Made by a program: the position numbers and the translations under genes. A stretch of 11,778 nucleotides of DNA. Source: JADJNW01 sp964596135. GTDB lineage: Bacteria; Bacteroidota; Bacteroidia; Chitinophagales; Saprospiraceae. Below the pieces are notes generated by a model, which worked only from the letters and a program-made list of their open reading frames with translations, was not told the DNA's origin and made no database searches. The DNA lies in NCBI GenBank assembly GCA_964596135.1, contig CAZQTF010000124.1:1-11778 (forward strand), read 5' to 3'. Below are positions 5,820-11,778 of the stretch, piece by piece. The stretch's first letter is position 1. Each line of letters opens with the position of its first letter.

Positions 5820-7988
5820 TTATTCCCTAACGAATTTTTGGACTATTTTAAAGCCATCCTGCAAGACTTCAATTACATAGACGCCGGTTGGCAAATCCGC
5901 AATATTTATTTTCGTAAAATCGCCGACATTGTTGATTTTCTGGTGCTGCAAAACTTGCCCCATCAGGTTGTAAACGGTCGCTTGTACCTGCGGTTGCTGG
6001 CGATCAGCGTTCAATGACACCATCAGGAAGTTCTTCGCCGGGTTCGGGAAAACCTTCATTGTCAGGGTATTGTTGCCATTATTCGGTTCCGGTTCTACGG
6101 AAGTCGGCTTATCGAATAATTTCGCCAGATTGATGCGTCCGGTGCCCAATTTACCGGCATAATCCGGATTCAGGCCGTCAATGTTATCCACCGCAGCCAG
6201 CAGTCGTTCGCGCACTTCATCTGGCGTCAACCAAGGATATTCGGACAAAAGTAACCCTGCAGCTCCCGCCACATAAGGCGCAGCTTGCGAAGTGCCATCC
6301 TGTGCGGAATAACCGTAGTAAGTGTCTGCGTAAAATTCCGCTGAAAGCGATTGCGCGGCTTTTATTTCTTCAATCAGTTGTGCGCCCTGCGATTGTGCCA
6401 TGCTGAGTACGTACATTTGCTTGAACTCAGGAGTTGTCTGGAACATCATCGGCACATCCTGGGTATTTACAAAAATGATCCCAATTGCACCGTATTCCCG
6501 AACGCGTCGTGTTTTTTCGCTCAGGGGGATCTCTCCGCGATCCACGACGGCGATTTTACCTGTCAAGTTCCAGTTGTAATTCGGATTCAGCAAATCCTGC
6601 TGACGTGCTTTGCCCACATAATTCAAGGTTACCTCCTCGCCCCATTCCGAAATATCGCGAGAGCCAGGAAATTGCGTCAACGGCAATTCAAATTCATCGG
6701 TCACCACCACATGAGAAACATAAGCATCATAAAGTCCGTCATAAGGTGCTGTACTGATGATATCAAAGCCTGGTGCAGAAATGTTTATCCAGTTTCCGTA
6801 ATTGGAAAAATCCGTTTTCACATCATCTTCATAAGTTGCAGCTACAGCAATGACTTCCGGTAATGCTGCCGGATAGTGCGGGACATCATAATCATCATTG
6901 CCGGCGGAAGCCACCAGCACCACCCCTTGTTCGTAGGCATAGCGATACGCCTGCTTTTCTGCTTCGTCGGATGAATCGTAACTACCAAAACTTAGGTTTA
7001 TAATATCTGCTCCATTTTCGATGGCATACATCAATCCTTGCAGGATAACCTGCTGCCGACCGCGCACTTGATAAACCGTGTCTTGCTCCTCTTCCAACCG
7101 AAAGACTGCGTGGGTACGAATCGGCATCATTTTACAACCAGGACACACTCCAACGACGCCCCAGCCATTATTGCCTGCCGCAGCGGCGATACCTGCTACA
7201 TGCGTGCCATGTCCATGCCTGTCAAAAGGTTCATCATCCGGGGCTACATAATCTTCACCATCCACCAGATGCCAGGAGGCCAACAAAGAAGTATCCACTT
7301 GTACAAAATCGTAGCCAGGTAATAAATTATCCCACAAGTCTTCATGCCAAAGGTCTACCCCGGAATCCAAGACGGCAATCATTACGCCATCATCGCCGGT
7401 GGTACGTTTCCAGGCCAGGGGCATGCCCGTCAACCGATGCTGCCAAAGGCGAGGATACAATTCATCATTGGGTTCGCTATCCGCTGTCAGCCAGTGATCC
7501 AGCCCTATTGAAATCAGGCGATACCCTGCCGCTTCCATTTGTTTTTTGAAATTTTCCGGGTGCTTTACAATTTCACCGGCAATCGGACTGGTCAGTTCCA
7601 AATACATCGCCCGGGCAAAGTTGTACTCATCAAAGGATTTTGGCTCGGCATTTTTCGAGCCTTTTTTCACCATCCGCTGTTCGTAAATCGCCTGATGCAC
7701 CTGGGTTTCGGTGCGATTTTCTTTGACCATTCTCTCAATCAACTGCGGGATCAGTGGTTCTACTTTTTTGATAAAAAAACCTACATTTTTCTGTTTCAAT
7801 GCGTAAGCAAAACCAGCGTGTTCTTTCAAGATCGCCTCACCGACAGGCAACGTGGTTTTTGTCAGAGGTTCGTATTGTACGATCAAGGCATTCGGTACGT
7901 AGTCTGTGTCAGATTGTGCTTTCAACACCTGGGGCAAGCAGCAGACCATTGCCACTGCCAATTTTAAAAAGAATGTAAATGTTTTCAT
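5820..7988 (-). CDS. Secreted subtilisin-family (S8) serine protease with PA insert and T9SS sorting domain
   Basis: The 722-residue product has a signal peptide (about 1-24, cleavage LKA-Q) and a region of about 25-185 likely acting as propeptide. The S8 catalytic domain has all key residues: Asp208 (IAVLDSGVD), His260 (HGHGTHVAG), oxyanion Asn364 (ASAGND) and Ser567 (DGTSQAAPYVAG). About 130 residues between the ISAPG strand and the catalytic Ser contain a PA domain (GKIAVVDRGEIPLSEKTR, YGAIGIIFVN), as in PA-domain subtilases, where it gates or binds substrate. A T9SS type A sorting domain (about 642-722) follows, with KVFPNP, VYNLMGQVL and a final KIVQKFVRE. The protein should be exported by Sec, then by T9SS to the surface or medium, for protein degradation. 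A weak promoter candidate (TTTG at 8053-8056, TATTATTA at 8025-8032, N20) lies upstream. Confidence 0.95.
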   Translation of the reverse strand: MKTFTFFLKLAVAMVCCLPQVLKAQSDTDYVPNALIVQYEPLTKTTLPVGEAILKEHAGFAYALKQKNVGFFIKKVEPLIPQLIERMVKENRTETQVHQAIYEQRMVKKGSKNAEPKSFDEYNFARAMYLELTSPIAGEIVKHPENFKKQMEAAGYRLISIGLDHWLTADSEPNDELYPRLWQHRLTGMPLAWKRTTGDDGVMIAVLDSGVDLWHEDLWDNLLPGYDFVQVDTSLLASWHLVDGEDYVAPDDEPFDRHGHGTHVAGIAAAAGNNGWGVVGVCPGCKMMPIRTHAVFRLEEEQDTVYQVRGRQQVILQGLMYAIENGADIINLSFGSYDSSDEAEKQAYRYAYEQGVVLVASAGNDDYDVPHYPAALPEVIAVAATYEDDVKTDFSNYGNWINISAPGFDIISTAPYDGLYDAYVSHVVVTDEFELPLTQFPGSRDISEWGEEVTLNYVGKARQQDLLNPNYNWNLTGKIAVVDRGEIPLSEKTRRVREYGAIGIIFVNTQDVPMMFQTTPEFKQMYVLSMAQSQGAQLIEEIKAAQSLSAEFYADTYYGYSAQDGTSQAAPYVAGAAGLLLSEYPWLTPDEVRERLLAAVDNIDGLNPDYAGKLGTGRINLAKLFDKPTSVEPEPNNGNNTLTMKVFPNPAKNFLMVSLNADRQQPQVQATVYNLMGQVLQHQKINNVGDFTKINIADLPTGVYVIEVLQDGFKIVQKFVRE

Positions 7989-7996
7989 TTTTGAGG

Positions 7997-8007
7997 GTCG
8001 GGTTTAT
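7997..8007 (-). promoter_or_regulatory. CCCGAC leader motif before the subtilisin gene
   Basis: On the - strand ATAAACCCGAC (7997-8007) lies eight bases before the ATG. An identical 11-mer occurs at 8705-8715, and an ATAAACACCCGAC variant precedes the next gene at 5806-5818. The role is unknown; a leader or regulator site is possible. Confidence 0.35.
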
Positions 8008-8032
8008 AATGTTTTAATCCTTCATAATAATA

Positions 8033-8110
8033 TCAGAAGCCAGAAAAAAGAACAAAAGATCGTCTTCTGTCTGACCTCTGACTGCATAGAAATCGGGTGA
8101 TTGTTTTCAT
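8033..8110 (-). CDS. Possible 25-residue leader or orphan peptide upstream of the protease
   Basis: The short frame starts MKTITRFLC, has a strongly basic middle (SDRRRSF) and ends in a hydrophobic VLFSGF. It lies between the 8144 gene and the protease leader. Its start context, CAAATGAAAACAA, is repeated exactly at two other places nearby (8187-8199 and 8542-8554), and codons 4 to 6 contain the CACCCGA motif seen in the neighbouring leaders. It could be a leader peptide, or the leftover of a duplicated gene start. There is no family match I can name and no proof of translation. Confidence 0.2.
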   Translation of the reverse strand: MKTITRFLCSQRSDRRRSFVLFSGF

Positions 8111-8143
8111 TTGGTTTGTAGCCGGCAGCGCTCCTTGCCATTA

Positions 8144-8509
8144 TCAGGCGGCTATCCGAGGGGCGCGCACCGACAAACAGATGGTGTTGTTTTCATTTGG
8201 GAATCGGGTCGTTGATTCCTGTTTCAAAATACCTATCTGCAACACAACTGAAGCCTGGTAAGGTGTATCAGGGCTGCCGATAGAGAGTCGGGTGTTGATT
8301 AGTTCCTGGGATGATGCATTCAGGGGAACGGCACTTCCAAAAGCTTTTGTAAAAATCATATGGTCTTTTCTCGTGATGTGCAGCGTGCCGGTGTAATAAA
8401 AACCGGAGATGTCAGAATGGCAATGTACTTCTAAAGGTCGGGTGATTTCCGGGTGTTGGTTTATCAAAAAACCGCCCAGCACTACTGCAACTATTTTCAA
8501 CGTTTTCAT
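8144..8509 (-). CDS. Hypothetical small secreted protein
   Basis: The 121-residue product begins MKTLKIVAVVLGGFLINQ, a short basic n-region and hydrophobic core that could be a signal peptide, with possible cleavage near Asn17-Gln18. The rest contains alternating hydrophobic stretches (DISGFYYTGTLHITRKDHMIF, as separate segments SGFYYTGTLHI and HMIFTKAF; then ASVVLQIGIL) compatible with beta strands, and a basic C-terminus. I recognise no family. It is oriented with the protease and propeller genes and, like them, starts with ATGAAAAC behind a CACCCGA motif (8521-8529). A promoter candidate CAACTTTG (- strand, 8561-8568, one mismatch to TAnnTTTG) lies about 52 bases upstream, without a good -33 box. 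It may also be a degenerate remnant; the mature part is short and not clearly conserved in character. Confidence 0.45.
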   Translation of the reverse strand: MKTLKIVAVVLGGFLINQHPEITRPLEVHCHSDISGFYYTGTLHITRKDHMIFTKAFGSAVPLNASSQELINTRLSIGSPDTPYQASVVLQIGILKQESTTRFPNENNTICLSVRAPRIAA

Positions 8510-8975
8510 CTGCTATATCTTTCGGGTGATCAGGTATCAAGTTGTTTTCATTTGACACAGCAAAGTTGCAGGTAAAATCCTTATTGCGAAATCGCATATT
8601 TGTGCGAAGCCTTGATTTTACTGGCGAACCGAATCAAAACCTCGCTGAAGGAATCTTTTTTTCCGATGAAATGCCATTCCATTCGACGAAATTTTATTTT
8701 GCATGTCGGGTTTATGCAATAAAAACCACCTGTAGTAGCATTTTTATGTGAGTGTTAAAAAACATTTATTTCCCAACGTTTCCGCTAAGCAGACCGTCGG
8801 TTGCACAGAAAGATATTCTTTTATAACTTTCCACTGGGAATTTGTTAGCTCTTCACATGGAGTGACCATAAAGCTTAAGATTTGTGGTTCGATCTCAAGT
8901 TTATGGACTGATTTCCGATTTTTATACTTGAACTTTAAAATTTGAACATGCTCTAATGTCTTTAGTCTTATAAAC
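8510..8975. other. 466-base intergenic region between divergent transcription units
   Basis: It separates leftward genes (8509 and below) from the rightward ABC importer. It holds a five-codon MKTT-stop frame (8537-8551, - strand) in the leader of the 8509 gene, a small hairpin CGCA/TGCG at 8593-8606, a CCCGAC motif copy at 8705-8715 (- strand), and a transposase-like stub at 8744-8869. Promoter-like boxes on the + strand before the ATPase are weak: TATACTTG at 8923-8930 and AAAATTTG at 8937-8944, each one base from TAnnTTTG, with no matching -33 box. Confidence 0.6.
8744..8869 (-). pseudogene. N-terminal fragment resembling an IS5-type transposase
   Basis: A 41-codon frame from an ATG at 8867-8869 (- strand) reads MVTPCEELTNSQWKVIKEYL and then SVQ before losing resemblance. 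ELTNSQWKVIKEYL matches the start of the DUF4096-type N-terminal domain of IS5-family transposases, which typically reads as a Leu-Thr-x-x-Gln-Trp-x-x-Ile motif followed by a basic RKRK stretch and a TGCQWR motif. Neither of the later motifs is present in any frame here, nor is a DDE domain. It would therefore be a truncated relic about 70 bases long, with the remaining codons being flanking DNA. No terminal inverted repeats or target duplication were recognised. The match is short, so chance cannot be excluded. Confidence 0.4.
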
Positions 8976-9920
8976 ATGATTGAAGTAAAAAATCTGACCA
9001 AACGGTTCGATAACATCACAGCAGTGGATTGTCTGAACTTCAGAGTCGAAAGCGGGCAAACGCTTGCGCTGATTGGCTCCAGCGGCTCCGGCAAAACCAC
9101 TACCCTGCGCATGATCAATCGCTTGATCGAGCCCGACGAAGGGCAAATCCTGGTGAACGGCGAAGATGTGACGCATCAGCCGCTCGAACATATGCGCCGT
9201 CGCATGGGCTATGTGATTCAGAATATAGGGTTGTTTCCGCACTATACCATCGCCGAAAATGTAGCATTGGTGCCAGGTTTGCTGCGATGGGAAAAGTCGC
9301 GCATCCGCGAACGGGTGCAGCAATTGCTCGCACAGATTGGACTTCCACCGGCGGAATACGCCCAAAAATTACCCGACCAACTCAGCGGCGGACAGCAGCA
9401 GCGCGTGGGGCTTGCCAGAGCTTTAGCCGCCGATCCGCCGATCGTTTTGATGGACGAACCCTTCGGTGCGCTTGATCCGGTCACACGGCGGCACATTCGG
9501 CAGGAGATGTTGCATCTGGAAGAATTTGCCCAAAAAACCATCATTATTGTTACACATGATGTAGAAGAAGCTTTTGAAATGGCAGATGTCATTTGCTTGC
9601 TCGATCAAGGTAAGGTACAGCAACTCGGCACACCAAAGGAATTATTGCAAAAGCCTGCGAATGAATTTGTTGCAAACTTTTTTGCCGAACAACGGCTGCA
9701 GTTGGAATGGATGGTTTTTACCCTGTCGGATGTCTTTGAACACCTACCGACCGAACCGATGGGGCAATCCGGCATCGAATTTTCCGGTAAAACCACCTTA
9801 CGGCAAGCGCTGGACGTACTCGGTGAAGGTGCTCATGATGCAGGAATCATCCTGTTAAATAATGAAAAACGCTATTTTGATATACCTGCGTTAATAGCGG
9901 CGCAGCAGTTATTGAAATAA
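8976..9920 (+). CDS. ABC importer ATPase, OpuC/ProU/EgtU class
   Basis: The 314-residue protein is the nucleotide-binding subunit of an osmolyte-type importer. Walker A is GSSGSGKTT (34-42), the Q-loop Gln82 sits in YVIQNIGLFPHYTIAENV, the signature is LSGGQQQR (136-143), Walker B is IVLMDEPFGALD (156-167), and the H-loop is His194 in VTHD. IGLFPHYTI and DEPFGALDPVTR are typical of the quaternary-amine transporter branch. The tail (about 237-314) is only about 78 residues, shorter than the paired CBS domains of OpuCA or ProV, and contains one CBS-like stretch (TTLRQALDVL, then AGIILLNNEKRYFDIPALI). The permease/binding fusion starts 318 bases downstream on the same strand and is the obvious partner. 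Together they would import a quaternary amine or related betaine, ATP-driven, at the inner membrane. Confidence 0.92.
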   Translation: MIEVKNLTKRFDNITAVDCLNFRVESGQTLALIGSSGSGKTTTLRMINRLIEPDEGQILVNGEDVTHQPLEHMRRRMGYVIQNIGLFPHYTIAENVALVPGLLRWEKSRIRERVQQLLAQIGLPPAEYAQKLPDQLSGGQQQRVGLARALAADPPIVLMDEPFGALDPVTRRHIRQEMLHLEEFAQKTIIIVTHDVEEAFEMADVICLLDQGKVQQLGTPKELLQKPANEFVANFFAEQRLQLEWMVFTLSDVFEHLPTEPMGQSGIEFSGKTTLRQALDVLGEGAHDAGIILLNNEKRYFDIPALIAAQQLLK

Positions 9921-10238
9921 TTTACAGATACACCGATCTCTTTGTACAGCAATTATTTAAAAATATCACCTGATTCTAATTTGACATCAAGTTTTGCATC
10001 GCGCAGGGTGCCTTTTTTAGCAAAAACTTCATATTCGTTTGGTGCGCTGAATACATAGATCGTGGTCAGATCAGGTAAAACCAGCTCGGCATAAGCTTCC
10101 CTCTTTCGATTTCGTATTCCGACTTGACAATGGCTGCCCCTTCCATAACCTTTTTTCAGTTTCAAACAAATATAAGCAAAGGTTCGTTTCGTTGCCGCCA
10201 ATTCTTTAGCTTCGCTTACAAAGCAATTGTAAATAAAG
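9921..10238. other. 318-base gap between ATPase and permease genes
   Basis: No terminator-like hairpin with a T run and no TAnnTTTG promoter was found on the + strand. The only sizeable open frame is antisense (9953-10201, described separately). The two importer genes may still be one transcript, but partner genes of this class normally abut or overlap, so the gap is unusual. Confidence 0.6.
9953..10201 (-). CDS. Doubtful antisense open frame, possible gene remnant
   Basis: An 82-codon frame begins at a TTG; it has no in-frame ATG, and the frame stays open upstream of the TTG toward the permease start. The first half is basic and cysteine-containing (KLKKGYGRGSHCQVGIRNRK). The second half looks more protein-like (AYAELVLPDLTTIYVF, then NEYEVFAKKGTLRDAKLD, ending GDIFK). 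I recognise no family with confidence. With no ATG, no promoter and a place inside a presumed operon on the opposite strand, it is either a decayed gene fragment whose C-terminal part survives, or chance. Confidence 0.2.
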   Translation of the reverse strand: MAATKRTFAYICLKLKKGYGRGSHCQVGIRNRKREAYAELVLPDLTTIYVFSAPNEYEVFAKKGTLRDAKLDVKLESGDIFK

Positions 10239-11778
10239 ATGAACTTTCTCGACTTTATTCTGAATAACTACCAGGCGCTTGGCAATCAACTGCTGGAACA
10301 CATCGGTTTGACCTTTCTTTCGTTGGCATTGGCGGTGTTTATTGCCATCCCCGCAGGCATCTGGATCACCCGGCGCGAGCGCTGGTCGAGTCTGGTGCTT
10401 GGTATTGCCGGGATTTTTCAGACCATTCCCAGCTTAGCGTTGCTGGGTTTCCTGATTCCCTTGCTGGGTATTGGCATCAAGCCGGCTATTTTTGCGTTGC
10501 TAATTTACGCGCTGCTGCCTATCCTGCGCAATACGTACACGGGTATCAATGGCGTGAACGCTGCGGTGAAGGAAGCCGCTATTGGCATGGGCATGACGCC
10601 CTGGCAGGTGCTCACCAAAGTCGAATTGCCCCTGGCATTACCGGTTATTTTTGCGGGTATCCGTACGGCGGCGGTCATCAATGTAGGTGTGGCAACGCTG
10701 GCGGCTTACATTGGTGCGGGCGGTTTGGGTGTATTCATTTTTGAAGGCATTGCGCTGAACAATTCCAGCATGATTCTGGCGGGGGCGATCCTCGCAGCGA
10801 TCCTGGCAATTGCTTTCGATCAGTTGCTGGCGCTGCTTCGCCGCATACCCGTTCGTCGTTTTTGGCGTAGCGCCTTGTATTTCAGTATTTTAGTGCCATT
10901 TTTTTCATTCCTGTATTTCATCCCGCAATGGTCGTCCGAAGGCATTCTCACCGGCTGCGACCCGGAATTTGCCAAACGCGCCGATGGCTATCCCCAAATC
11001 GCGGCACTATATGGTTTGAAATTAAATACGAAAATCCTGAATGCCGGGCTAATGTACCGTGCCCTTGCCGAAGGCGAAGTGGACGTGATCAGCGGTTACT
11101 CGACCGACGGGCGCATTCGGGCTTACCATCTCAAAGTGCTGGAAGACGACAAGCACGCTTTCCCGCCTTACTTCTGCGCGCCTTTGATCTCCAAGAAGCT
11201 GACCACCGAGCACCCCGAAGTACAGGCAGCGCTGGAATTGCTGGCTGGCAAAATCAACGATTCGATCATGACCGCGCTCAACTACCGCGTAGATATGCTG
11301 CAGGAAAAACCCGAAGCCGTTGCTAAAGATTTTTTACAAAGTATAAATCTTTGGAAACCAGATCAAAACCAAGGAAACACAAAAGTAATAATTGGCTGTA
11401 AACCTTTTACAGAGCAATACATTCTAATGCATCTGTTTGCCGAATTGATCAATAGCTACACCAACCTCGACGTGGAATTAAAGAAAAGCCTGGGCGGCAC
11501 ACAAGTCTGCTTTGAAGCGCTGCGCAACGGCGGCATTGACCTGTACCCGGAATACACCGGCACCGGATTATTGGTTTTATTAACGCCTACTGAACAGGAA
11601 ATCAAACAATTAACAACAAATGCTGCTACCCTTTATGCTTACGTAGATACAACGTTCAACCAAACTTTCAACCTCGACTGGCTCCAGCCTCTCGGCTTCA
11701 ACAATACCTATGCCCTCATCATCCGCCAGGAAATGGCACAACGCCTGGGTGTGCGCACGATCAGCGAACTGGCGGGAA
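10239..11778 (+). CDS. ABC importer permease fused to a circularly permuted OpuAC-type substrate-binding domain, 3' end outside the window
   Basis: The frame is open from ATG 10239 (an in-frame TAA lies three codons upstream) to the window end, 513 codons. Residues 1-200 form the membrane permease, with helices at about 22-42, 52-75, 82-97, 135-160 and 176-200 and the EAA loop EAAIGMGMTPWQVLTKVELP at 112-131 that docks on the ATPase. A further helix at about 211-230 anchors the binding domain outside. Residues 236-366 match the C-terminal half of OpuAC-type binding proteins (CDPEFAKRADGYP, LMYRALAEGEVDVISGYSTD, LEDDKHAFPPYFCAPLIS, LNYRVDM, AVAKDFL). A linker (367-381) follows, and residues 382-513 match the N-terminal half (KVIIGCKPFTEQYIL, SLGGTQVCFEALRNG, DLYPEYTGTG, WLQPLGFNNTYALI, ISELAG). 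The halves are thus swapped. Glycine betaine, choline, carnitine or ergothioneine (EgtU-like) are possible ligands. Confidence 0.93.
   Translation, partial: MNFLDFILNNYQALGNQLLEHIGLTFLSLALAVFIAIPAGIWITRRERWSSLVLGIAGIFQTIPSLALLGFLIPLLGIGIKPAIFALLIYALLPILRNTYTGINGVNAAVKEAAIGMGMTPWQVLTKVELPLALPVIFAGIRTAAVINVGVATLAAYIGAGGLGVFIFEGIALNNSSMILAGAILAAILAIAFDQLLALLRRIPVRRFWRSALYFSILVPFFSFLYFIPQWSSEGILTGCDPEFAKRADGYPQIAALYGLKLNTKILNAGLMYRALAEGEVDVISGYSTDGRIRAYHLKVLEDDKHAFPPYFCAPLISKKLTTEHPEVQAALELLAGKINDSIMTALNYRVDMLQEKPEAVAKDFLQSINLWKPDQNQGNTKVIIGCKPFTEQYILMHLFAELINSYTNLDVELKKSLGGTQVCFEALRNGGIDLYPEYTGTGLLVLLTPTEQEIKQLTTNAATLYAYVDTTFNQTFNLDWLQPLGFNNTYALIIRQEMAQRLGVRTISELAG

Noticed and set aside
8119..8154. 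TAGCCG/CGGCTA stem around the stop of the 8144 gene as a terminator
   Set aside because: There is no T run after the stem on the - strand and several alternative pairings compete.
8412..8597. A 61-codon - strand frame
   Set aside because: It overlaps the start of the 8509 gene in a different frame, has no signal peptide or motif, and its codons look random.
8542..8751. A 69-codon + strand frame
   Set aside because: It crosses the leader of the divergent 8509 gene and the end of the transposase stub, has no promoter and no recognisable motif.
8780..8815. A possible integron attC-like core (CAACG and CGTTGGG near CAACCGACGG)
   Set aside because: Only fragments of the core sites are present, spacing and folding are wrong, and there is no cassette or integrase nearby.
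10928..11326. A 132-codon + strand frame rich in Arg and Pro
   Set aside because: It lies in another frame of the permease/binding fusion, whose frame shows clear homology throughout; its composition is typical of a shadow frame.

Overview
The window reads as chromosomal DNA of a member of the Bacteroidota. Four things point there. Two secreted proteins end in the type IX secretion (T9SS) sorting domain typical of the phylum. Signal peptides are cleaved just before Gln. Three intergenic sites fit the Bacteroidota promoter form TTTG-N19/20-TAnnTTTG. Start codons lie behind A-rich leaders with no Shine-Dalgarno sequence. A Saprospiria- or Chitinophagia-like lineage is plausible, but this is inference. 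No phage, plasmid or CRISPR signal was seen.

Left part (1-3909, all + strand): the 3' part of a tRNA-Leu(GAG) and its terminator are followed by an ArsR-type repressor, a zinc-ribbon/two-helix DUF983 membrane protein, a Crp/Fnr-family activator, a small two-helix membrane protein and a group II PLP-dependent decarboxylase of the aromatic amino acid type. Promoter-like sites before the first, fourth and fifth of these genes suggest several short transcription units, with two promoters lying inside or against the end of the preceding gene.

Middle part (3959-8509, all - strand): a small lipoprotein, an Asp-box beta-propeller protein with a T9SS tail, a subtilisin-family protease with a PA insert and a T9SS tail, and a small putative secreted protein. 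The protease and propeller genes are 16 bases apart and probably co-transcribed; both products should reach the cell surface or the medium. The MKT-starting genes at 5803, 7988 and 8509 are preceded by a related CCCGA-type leader motif, and short start-like copies of it occur in the flanking DNA.

Right part (8510-11778): a 466-base gap holds what looks like the N-terminal stub of an IS5-type transposase. It is followed by an ABC importer of the OpuC/ProU/EgtU class: an ATPase, then, after a 318-base gap with an unexplained antisense frame, a long permease/substrate-binding fusion that runs off the window end. The binding domain is in swapped order: the sequence that normally forms the C-terminal half comes directly after the permease, followed by a short linker and the normal N-terminal half. 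This circular permutation is the most striking feature of the window. Substrate assignment (glycine betaine, choline, carnitine or ergothioneine) cannot be made from sequence reading alone.
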